Shown here: piece after piece, positions 55,318 through 64,000 of the stretch | How the letters are laid out: the number at the start of each line of letters is the position of its first letter | Numbering within the stretch: position 1 is the stretch's first letter | Origin: Stratiolaelaps scimitus | Lineage: Eukaryota > Arthropoda > Arachnida > Mesostigmata > Laelapidae | Assembly: GCA_019614645.1 (NCBI GenBank) | Contig: JABWDB010000049.1 | Coordinates: forward strand, 1,860,001-1,924,000 | DNA: 64,000 bases | Direction: 5' to 3' | The notes under the pieces: generated by a model | The model's database searches: none | What the model was told of the DNA's origin: nothing | Seen by the model: the letters and a program-made list of their open reading frames with translations, nothing else | Program-made: the position numbers and the translations under genes

Positions 55318-58300
55318 TGAGATGCGACCATGATTCGCTGCTGTCCAGAAGCTATTGCAAATCAGCCACAGTGGCGCCGGCAGGCGACGACACCTGCGAG
55401 AATAGCAGCAATGCCAATCGCTAACAAAAATAAGAATAACGATAATAATGCCAACACATACACACACACAGAATCAAATACAGGGAAAATTCAGCGGCTG
55501 AATAAGACACGTGTGCGATGAAAATCTCATAATCTGAAATGGCAGCAACCGTCACAGCTGTCAAGAGACCTTTATCATTGCGTCTGGTGCTATTGGACCT
55601 GCCTTCGGGAAACTGTGCAATATGATAGAGATGATATTCGAGAGTGAGAGAGAGACAGAGGAAGAGAGAAAGTTAATCGTAGACTCGCAATGATCATGCG
55701 GTTAGCTCTTAATAATAATAATAATGCGGTTACCCTTGTTGCTGTCGAGTTTCCCAGATTGTTACAATACCATTGCTTCACCCTAGAGCTGCACCTGCTT
55801 TGAGGGATAGAGGACTCACACGGCCAACTATGGCCAACTGCAGCGTGTCGACTGCAAAGCAACCGGAGCAGCTAAGCGACGCCCGGTCAAGAAATCGTCA
55901 CACGAGAGGCGCGTGATCACCGCTCAATCCATTGTCCGTTTCAATGAAGCTGGCACTTTCTCTGCTTCGATGACGGCGTCGGCGTGGACTTTCCCCCTAG
56001 CGCTGAATAAAGGTAAATCCCATACGTTCCTCGTGTTCGCCGTTCAGGCAATGCCTGGCAAATTTAGCTTAAACATAATCCATACACAATAATAACACAC
56101 GATCTGGCTGTCTCTCTCTCTGTGCTGCACGCTGATCAAATATTATATTATATGCTTTAAACGACCCCGGCTGTTTTGTGGTGATGAATCTCAATTGAGC
56201 AGAGATACTTTCCAATGCAATGTAATAGAATCTGCGTCAAATATCCTCTAGCATAAAAATGCACACTTCCACGTATGCGCACGCAAATTGTGTTTTTATT
56301 TCTTGCGTATACTTTGCAATATCGGCCTGTATCGGCTGGGCTAGTTGTTTTCCTTCCTTTTGAATATTTCGATTTTCAAAACTACAATGGAAATAATGTA
56401 CCAGTCAAATTTGTACTAAAGCACCCTTAGAAATCAATTTGTTTCAAGTACTCCTTTATTGCACAAAATGGGCTGGTGAGAATCTGGTCAAATTTCTCCG
56501 ACGCCCTCCTCTCTCCAAATGTATTAATTAGTTGTATATATGCACTATCATACATGGGTATTCTATTAGGCCGTCAGATATCCCATGCGTATGCCTTCTG
56601 CGAATTAGGGACGTATCAGTCTATCATAAGTCTTGCAGACATCTCCGAACCATATGTAAATCTATAATAGCAGTCAGTTACATATCATTCATCAAAGTCG
56701 CCCTTTGCCTTCGGTTAGAGATGAGATAAGATTTGGCTAAGGTTTCAAGTCGTTTCGCTTCAAGTTGTTGATTCCTTCAAAAATCCTTTATACTCATAAT
56801 CTATTCGATATCGATCCGGCAATATAAGCATTGTCTTCCGTTATTCCTCTACAGTTGCCTTCAGCTTCGTTTCCATAACTCGGCCTCGAACAATTGTCCT
56901 AAGCAAGGTTACTCTGGCTCCCTTCGAAAAGCCGTAAAAGACCGTTACAAGCCCTTCGCTATGATGATTTCAGCTTCAAACAGAGGCAGTCATAGAGCAG
57001 TGAAAATAGCAGCGACAACAAACCCCGTAGTGGTTTGGCTCCAGCCGCCGCTGCCGCCGCCGCCGCTTCTGCTGCTCCGCATTGACAGCAGCGTTCGTGG
57101 TCGACCAGCTGTTCTTTGAGTTCTGTCGCCGCCAGCCTTCGACGGCGGAACTCCTCGTGTCCCTGCGTGTACCACCGTTCAGACCACAGCTAGATTAAAC
57201 CGACACCAGCAACATAGGTCAGGTTAATTCAACCGCAGTCTCGAGCACGGCCACACATACACACAGAGACCCACTGAGGGAAGCTATTATTGGTTGAACT
57301 AAGTCAATGGTTGGCATGCGTTATGACGTCAGCATTTGTAGTTGCTGTCCAACAACTGCGCAAAAGCAAGTTTAGAAAAAAACCAATCTATGCACATCAT
57401 TGTCGTCGTCACTGAGTGCAATAATGCTAAGGAGTATTAATTAACAGCCTTTCAAAATAAGCACCAATCAAATGTGTCGATTACTTGTTTGCCCACTGCT
57501 TATGGGATACGCCAGTAACAAAAGTTGAAACCAACTGAAGGTAAATTGATCAGAAATTGACTACGGATTGTTTGGTGGACGACAATAGATATGGCGTTGC
57601 GTGCACCCAGAGTAGCGTGGACGAAATCCATACCGTGTGTGTATACGCTTATCGAGAAATCGAGGGCGGACAGGGATAGATTGATATAATACAATTCCAT
57701 ACTGTGGCTGCTGTTGACCGCAACAGCCAGTGATTTATCTATTAGTTCCGTTAACTCTGCCTCTGATAATATATATCTATATATATATATACATATGTGT
57801 GTACTTGGTCGATGACGAAACAGATGAAAACGATTCGCGCAATTGGTCAGTCTTTGTGCAGTGAAAGCCGAACGAGCTGCCGAACAGGTTCGAGGTGGCC
57901 AGCAAGCAGCCACATATCATTAGAACGGTTAGCTCCTTTGAAAAGAGTGTGTAGAGATTCAACTCGGGTCGGGTGAGGTCGAGGTCAGCAGGTCCCTTCT
58001 ATCAATCAACTTCTGTCTAATCAGCTCGCCGACGACTTGACTCCACAGAGCCGAACACAAACGTAATACGTACAACGGCCGGTGGTAGCAACCATGCAAC
58101 CATAAGTAAGCCTGTCACACCTAGAAACAGGCGTTGTATCGATATATAAGCCGCCAAAGCAAAGGCGATCGGCCTATAATGTCGCTCGTGTTGTTGGCTG
58201 AGCTGTTTAGCAGCGACGCGAGTTGCGGGAGCTGTCGACGAAGGATGAGAACGTCACATGAATTCGAGTTTATGTCGACGTTGTGATCATCATAGCGCGC

Positions 58301-59252
58301 ACGGTCCACCGCAACCTGCGTTCTTATTGCTTTGATTGCTGGAAACGGCAAGATTCGGGAGTTCACAGCGATACAGTGATGGAATGGTAGATGTTATTAG
58401 ATAATCGAATCATGTTACGGTACACACGTATGGCTGATTCGTACAAGAGTTAAGATTTCTGTGGCGGGCGGCTCATTTCAACGATTCGCAGACCGTTGAC
58501 GGAGCAGCTCACCAGGGTGACATTGTTTGTTGCAGTCATCCACACACATACACACTTGGCAACCTATTTGATACTATTCTGGCTCAGTAGCGACAATAAT
58601 ATCGAGGGATAGGGGGAACGGAGGGATCTAGCTATTCCAGGATCAACGTAGGCCAGATAAAATCATTTGTAGTGTAGATCTGGTGCCTTCTAATTTGGAA
58701 GCGGAAATGCGCAAATAAGAGTAGAAACTCGTTCTTCTTTGGCACTTACCACATCAGCAGAACATACAAACTACAAGTCGTTGTTGTTTAGCACCATTAG
58801 CTGGAATTGATTACAGATTGTCAAGTATTACAATTTGCTAATTGAAGATATGCACACACACACACTCACACTTGCCCTCACAGATACGCAAACGAGCTCA
58901 AGGCAACCCTGATGACATTTATATTTAGAAATCAGATTTAATTGTCCTGTCCACAAAAAGGAAGCCGCCGAGTATATGACAAAAGCAGTTGACGACGACA
59001 ACAACAGTAATAACAACAACAACAAGGGTGTTACTTGTTCCCTATTGCTCCAAGTCATAATAATACCCGAAAGTAAGACTCCCTCTTTGGCTGTAGCAGC
59101 AGTAGCAACAGCAGCCTTTCTCTTCAAATGTGCCCTGAACTGATTGACATCGGCACACTGTCGGGTGCCGCCTCTACCCATATGCGGGTTGATAGGTGCA
59201 CGCTGTCGAACAGGTTCACTCTTGCTGAGATGCAAAGGTGCAGAGCAGTAAC
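55318..59252. other. AT-rich stretch, no gene supported
   Basis: ATA triplets near 55710-55724, a GA patch near 55640-55670, CCG triplets near 57043-57065, a TA run near 57765-57791, CA repeats near 58853-58870 and CAA triplets near 58995-59022. Frames at 57500-57913 and 58828-59289 on the minus strand have no splice context, and the latter runs into the SINE. Confidence 0.4.
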
Positions 59253-59455
59253 TGACGTTGCCGGGGTGACATTCGAGACGAAAGTACAAAGAAGCTCAAG
59301 CAGGTGGGCAGGCAGGCAGCCGCAAGCAGGTTCAATCCCCACGATTGCATATTTTCACTTAAACGGGTCCGCCTTATAAAGCAATGCCCGAAAGCAGTTA
59401 AAATACCATGGACGTTAAATGTCTAAAGCTGTGATTCAGCCCGGAAAATTGTCTG
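59253..59455 (+). mobile_element. tRNA-derived SINE-like element, family A, copy 3
   Basis: The plus strand reads GTTGCCGGGGTGACATTCG (diverged A-box region), then GGTTCAATCCCCAC (B box, about 59330-59343) and GATTGCATATTTTCACTT. It continues with GTCCGCCTTATAAAGCAATG and the 3' module GACGTTAAATG to CAGCCCGGAAAAT, matching the 2563-2757 copy along its length. A GGCA duplication lies between the A and B regions. Edges are approximate. Confidence 0.68.
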
Positions 59456-59853
59456 TTTAGGCGGGCAGGCAGAGCCTCACCAAAACGGCTCCGCAGACGA
59501 AAGGTTCCCAACTACTGCTCGTAACCCTCGTGGAGGTCTGCACGAACTACGTCTAGCCAGAAGAAGAAGAAAGAGATCAAGGAGGGAGAGAGAGAGAGAA
59601 GGCCTATCTTTGATTTATTTTGCCAATCGATCGATCGATACATGAGGGTAGCTAGCAGTGTTCATCATTGGTGCAGGGAGCCGATGGTAGGGGTAAACGC
59701 AAAATGGAGACGAGGAAATAGAAAAGCGAAGATCGACGCGAGCCACCGAAGACGATCGGGTCAGTCAACTTGGTAGAGATCCCACTTTAGCATAGTACCA
59801 AGTGGCTAGCGAGATCAGCGACAATAGTGGCACCAGCTGCTGCAGCAAACGGG
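59456..59853. other. Non-coding stretch
   Basis: GA array near 59586-59601 and an ATCGATCGATCG run near 59626-59639. No gene supported. Confidence 0.4.
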
Positions 59854-60045
59854 ATGATGATAATTCGACCGGGCGATGATGGCGGCGGCGGCGGCGGTGA
59901 CGACAAATACAAAATTAACGATTTTGCTGTTTGTGATCTAAATTTGTTCAACACTACATTTCACCTCCGGAACTGGTACCAACAGCGAATAATTATCGGA
60001 TATGTCATTAGCATTATGCGTGTTCATACATCGCTATTTTGTTAA
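59854..60045 (+). CDS. Candidate ORF, 63 aa, hypothetical
   Basis: An ATG at 59854 opens 63 codons to TAA. A short Asp/Gly run from GGC triplets is followed by repeat-free KINDFAVCDLNLFNTTFHLR and a hydrophobic C-terminal part (IIIGYVISIM). No family, splice signal or promoter is recognised. A chance ORF is likely. Confidence 0.12.
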   Translation: MMIIRPGDDGGGGGGDDKYKINDFAVCDLNLFNTTFHLRNWYQQRIIIGYVISIMRVHTSLFC

Positions 60046-60786
60046 CATGATCGGTGCAAGTTACAACGCTACCATCGACGTTGTCTGCTCCATACGATCC
60101 AATTTCGTCTCTGCCTTCATCTCAACAGTAGATGATAATTCAGTATCAATTGCCCATAGAATACAACAAGTGTGAAATGCTATTTTAAAGGTTCTTCGCA
60201 GTTTCGAACATCGTTTCTGTTGACGTGGTCCATTGTCCGATTCACGACAGCTCACAAAGTTGATCAATACGCTGACTACCTTCTATACGCCACCGCTCGA
60301 TGTTGGATCACAGCATTGAGTTGGCACTTTCTCCCGGAAGTGATTGGCTAGACGCCAGAAGACAGTTGAGACTAGATTGTTGCCACACGATCAACGTCAG
60401 GTGTGGTAAGCGTTGACAGCCCCGACTGTGGCAACGACGCCCGTAATAAATGTATTTCACTTTTGCGTTATATTGATATCAACGTGATCTCACTGTATCA
60501 GCTTAGTTTCTCAATATACATGAACGCAACAAGAACGACAATCAGGTTCAAATACAAATGTATGTACAATATTTATTCGATATATTTACATGTATGACTA
60601 TCTTACGGTTATGCTGCACAGCATTGCCCCGTATAATATGCTTCAAATTCAACATAGCTAGACTATGTATATTTATATACATTCATAATACACCATTACT
60701 ATGAAGGCTCAATTTTGACCGATCACACACAGCAATATATTGTGCATCGCCATCATCATCGCCATCATCACCACCACAAGACGGCA
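60046..60786. other. AT-rich stretch, no gene seen
   Basis: Short frames only. CAT/CAC triplets appear near 60745-60778 and lead into the candidate ORF at 60787. Confidence 0.4.
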
Positions 60787-60954
60787 ATGTTCCTCATCGA
60801 GTCATCGTCGGCCTGGAACGCGAGTGAAATGAGTCAGAAAGAATCGCTGGGGTCGAGAAACGAGTTAATAGCCAGTGGAATAATCGACGAGGATTCGGTG
60901 AACGGCAATTGGATGTTTTCGCGCTATGCTGCCGTTCTTAGTGGACTAGCGTAG
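60787..60954 (+). CDS. Candidate ORF, 55 aa, hypothetical
   Basis: An ATG at 60787 opens 55 codons to TAG. The frame extends 24 codons upstream through a His-rich run, so this may be the 3' part of an exon. The product is repeat-free and polar with an even residue mix, including SSSAWNASEMSQKESLGSRN and IASGIIDEDSVNGNWMFSRY, and looks more protein-like than most frames here. No domain is recognised and no acceptor was identified. Confidence 0.18.
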   Translation: MFLIESSSAWNASEMSQKESLGSRNELIASGIIDEDSVNGNWMFSRYAAVLSGLA

Positions 60955-61607
60955 ACTGCCGGCCGCCATCACCAAGTCACATAGGCGAGAGTGAGTTTCT
61001 ACAGAGTTTCATCTCGCTGCGGCTGCTGCTGCTGCTGCCGCTGATAACGAGTGCGCATTTGAAAAAAGTCTCTAGGGCTGGGGCTTCTCCGCCTCGTCGC
61101 AGTTTCGTCGTTCGACGACGACAACAACGACGACGGCGGCGACAACAACAGCGGCGTCGACAGCATCAGCAGCAAGAGTAACCGCAGTACAGCTACGCCT
61201 ACGAAAGTCAACAACTACGACTATATCATCAAAAATCTTTCCATCCATCGCCACCTATCTATTTCGCTGTCCGAAAAAATTCTATGACGGTAACTATGAT
61301 ATAGTGCTGGCACATATGTCACTTTGTCGTCTCTCATCGGCCGCTACATCGGCTAGGCTGTTTAATTAGTGAACACGTCCCCCTATAAACCGGTCCGTAC
61401 TTTTGTACTACGACGACGACGACGACTACTCAACTATTTCTGTAACCAGCAACGCTGGCACTGCTGTTGCTGCCGAGGCGGCTGCTGTTGTTGTTGCTGT
61501 CGTCGTCGTGGCCGTCGTAGTCGGCGCTGGCGTTCAACATCGCCTCTGCCAGAGCCACCACCGTCACCAGATTGGCTTCGTCGTTGCAAATCATTGTTCA
61601 TCCCACC
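60955..61607. other. Triplet-rich stretch upstream of the membrane-protein candidate
   Basis: CTG, GAC/GAA and CGT/GTT triplets fill 61.0-61.55 kb. A CCCTATAAACC TATA-like site lies at 61383-61393 on the plus strand. A frame after it (YYDDDDDYSTISVTSNAGTA, then a Val/Ala-rich run) is open but has no ATG. It could be a 5' exon of the gene at 61608 or repeat artefact. Confidence 0.3.
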
Positions 61608-61799
61608 ATGCCACTGACACTTGACAATTACGATGTATCTGCTTACTATATGCAGGCACAAGCAGACACGACTGGTGCAGCATCGAGTGCTGCTGCTGGT
61701 GCCACTGCTATGTCCCTGGCAGTATTAGTGGTGGTCGTGGTGTTGATGGTCGTGCTCTTACTGCTAGTTGTGCTAGCGGGCAAGACAGAGCACCGGTAA
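61608..61799 (+). CDS. Candidate single-span (tail-anchored) membrane microprotein, 63 aa
   Basis: An ATG at 61608 in CCCACCATG, a near-ideal initiation context, opens 63 codons to TAA. Residues 1-19 are polar (MPLTLDNYDVSAYYMQAQA), 20-36 are small residues (Ala, Gly, Ser, Thr), and about 37-57 are a hydrophobic run (Leu/Val/Met). The protein ends with a short charged tail (AGKTEHR). A single C-terminal span with a short lumenal tail fits a tail-anchored protein; type I is excluded as no signal peptide is seen. The hydrophobic part is encoded by mixed codons, not a clean repeat. The frame is open 12 codons further upstream without an ATG. No family is recognised. Confidence 0.35.
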   Translation: MPLTLDNYDVSAYYMQAQADTTGAASSAAAGATAMSLAVLVVVVVLMVVLLLLVVLAGKTEHR

Positions 61800-64000
61800 C
61801 AGCAGCAGCAACAACAACAACACTAGAAACTCTCTCTCTCTCTCTCTCTCAGATCTCTCACACAAGCCCGCACCCACCCCTCGACGCAGTGGCGCAATCA
61901 ACGGCAAGCAGATGCTGCCGCTTCTGCAGCTCCGGACGATAATGATGGTGATAGTGATGGCGATGATGATGTGACCGCGCCGGCGGCGGCGACGGCAGCG
62001 ACGTTGTTGTTGTTGCTGCTGCTGCTGCTGTTGGCCGGAGCGCTCGCCGGTTAGCTGACGGCGTAGCGCGTTCTATGTGCGCAACGGGGGCGGGGCGATT
62101 GCAGAAGAATCTTATCGTTAGCTCAAGGCTGTGCATTTGTACCTAACCCGACAACCACCCCCACAGCGTCCACGCCACCGCCCACTGAAACGGCGCAAGT
62201 GCTACGCGACTAGTGTAATGGAGTATGGAGTGACCAGCTAGCACAGCAGCTATTCGACTTGGCCTGTAACGGCCCCGTGGTGTCCCTGCTTCAATCGTTC
62301 CCGCTTGGTGTCGCTATGTTCGATGGGAAGGAAACATCGCTGGGGGTTCTGAAGTTGCGGAACCTGTTGGGGGTGACGGCGGCGGCGGCGAAGGGAGCTG
62401 CCTGATGCTTCCATCCAACAAGTTACCTTTGGCGAGAAACTAGAAACTTTATTCGTTCTGACCCGTTTTATTATTTATTATTCGACATTATTATTTAGAC
62501 AAATAATCATTTATACTGAGTCTGGTGAGAAACTGTCCTTGCATATGAAACTTGCCATGTGAGACAGTCGGCGTCACCAAATGAATTCGTCGAACATGTG
62601 ATGAAATAATAGCCATAATAGGAAAATACAGCACAATCTACTTGTTACAGAATAGGTTTTAACCCTTGCAGCATTGCACAATCCGCGATACGTTTGTGGG
62701 ATCGCTTAATTTCGAAGGGTTATTACGACGATTACGACAGTCACCACTATAACTATTTGTTGTAACTATAATCGTCATCACTATCACTGCAGCAAGTGGA
62801 GCTAGTCGTCTGTAGGTTTGCCGCTGTTTGTCCAGCTGGTGAATATATTTGATATATATGTACAAAGTATATATATATATATATATATATATGACGGTAC
62901 TACCATGTGCTGCGGTGATACGCGAAGTTAGCACAGGCCGAGGAAGGGTATTGGTGGTATTGGTCCTGTGGATGGGCGGTACATCGAGTTCTCCGAGAAA
63001 AACCACCGAGGTCGGATGAATGGCACGCTGACCGTCATCATCAGGAGAGTAACGCGTTACCCGCAAGTGTGTAACATTGGGCCTTACCCGTTCACCACAT
63101 GGTAACGTACAGCAACATGAAATAAATGTCTAATACTTCACCTGTCAATCGGATGGCCATTCCACGTTGGCTTTCGTCGTTCGTACATCACTCATACAGT
63201 TATGTTAGCTGATAGACTATTCATTGTTAGCAGTAGGCTTTCCCCTTCATTTGCCATCAACGGGGTTCCACAGCGTTGCGATCAACTTCGATCAAACCAC
63301 CACGACCACCACCACTACCGATGAAGTCCCGCTAATGCTCAATTATAATCCAATATTATATTCACTGGCTCGATAGATACCGTTCCCACAGGAATACACA
63401 GCTATCGCTCAGTGGCTCTGCCTGAGATTATAACAGGGGATTTTAGTCGGCGTGGACAGAACAGCTACGATCGCGGTTGCGCTGCTCTCGCCGACCGCTA
63501 TAAGGGCGACAATGGCAATCGTAATTCGCCATCAGTGGTCGGTCGCGTGAACTGGCAGTAGCTGCTGCTGTAGTAACGCCAAAAGCAAAGTAGCTGCTTG
63601 CCGCTGATGGGGGGGCTAATCGGGCGCGTCTACTGTGAAGAAACCGTTCCCGCTGCGTCCACCGAGAATAAGAAAGTCATCGAGCGACTCATTGACTGAC
63701 TGTCAATCAGTCATTGATTGATCGCTGCTGAATCCCTCCGCTGTTAGCCGTGATGACGTGATTGCATTACGTTGGCATCGCTGAAAAAAGCCCAACTAAA
63801 CAAAGCTGGCTGGATAAAATGCTATCTTAGCACTAATTATCCAATAAGTCGTTCATCCAGTACAATTGTTATCCAATAAGACTGACTAGGAAACGCGATT
63901 CCATGGAGATCATATACGCTCTAGTAGGAGTGGTTGTCCCAAAGGTGCCTCACTGGTAGTCGACTAAGGAGCGGGTTGAAGATGATTACACAAATCTTGA
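61800..64000. other. Triplet-rich, then AT-rich stretch
   Basis: CAG/CAA run at 61800-61823, CT array at 61832-61850, GTT/CTG run at 62003-62030 and TA array at 62868-62891. TTATCCAATAAG occurs twice at 63837-63848 and 63869-63880, and a small inverted repeat (TGACTGA and TCAGTCA) lies near 63693-63713. A minus-strand 135-codon frame (62659-63066) crosses the TA array and is not credible. No gene supported. Confidence 0.4.
62868..62891. repeat. TA dinucleotide array, about 24 bp
   Basis: Perfect TA array in non-coding sequence. Confidence 0.9.

Noticed and set aside
62659..63066. 135-codon minus-strand ORF
   Set aside because: It includes Ile-Tyr repeats from a TA array and has no splice or start support.

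Overview
This window reads as nuclear DNA of an animal, most likely an arthropod. The signs are: no long uninterrupted genes and no operons; very many microsatellites (TA, GA/CT, CA, and CAG/CTG, CAA and GGC triplets on both strands); CpG that does not look depleted by eye; a decayed mariner-type DNA transposon; two tRNA-derived SINE-like families; and donor-like sites (GTGAGC, GTAAGT, GTAAGG) placed like those of intron-rich genes. I could not place it closer than arthropod-like metazoan, and no open frame matches a protein family I recognise apart from the mariner transposase.

The layout alternates. AT-rich, gene-poor stretches (about 1.85-8.8 kb, 26-33 kb, 37.5-39 kb, 40.6-54 kb, 55.5-60.7 kb) carry long TA arrays, SINE copies, the mariner relic and two large foldback sequences (9157-9412 and 52437-52986). 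GC-richer, triplet-repeat stretches (about 11.7-16 kb, 18-25 kb, 29-30 kb, 33.4-37 kb, 39.7-40.5 kb, 60.8-62.4 kb) hold every coding-exon candidate I could assemble. This looks like introns, UTRs and first exons of one or more large genes, but that is inference.

The best supported features are repeats. One is a 550-bp foldback with two 249-nt arms that differ at 7 positions. Another is a 256-bp foldback with 120-nt arms whose outer 52 nt pair perfectly. SINE family A has an intact B box and a conserved 3' module in four copies, one of them a 57-bp remnant flanked by a perfect 14-bp target-site duplication. SINE family B has three copies. A mariner relic has lost its catalytic centre.

The coding side is tentative. 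The better candidates are a 63-residue single-span membrane protein (61608-61799), an internal exon with a membrane span and basic stop-transfer motif (39843-40071), a His/Gln/Asn-rich first exon on the minus strand (19957-20245), and a gene-start chain of TATA box, Inr, ATG and donor at 13191-13334. Triplet repeats hold all six frames open, so most long ORFs here are artefacts, and confidence is set low accordingly.
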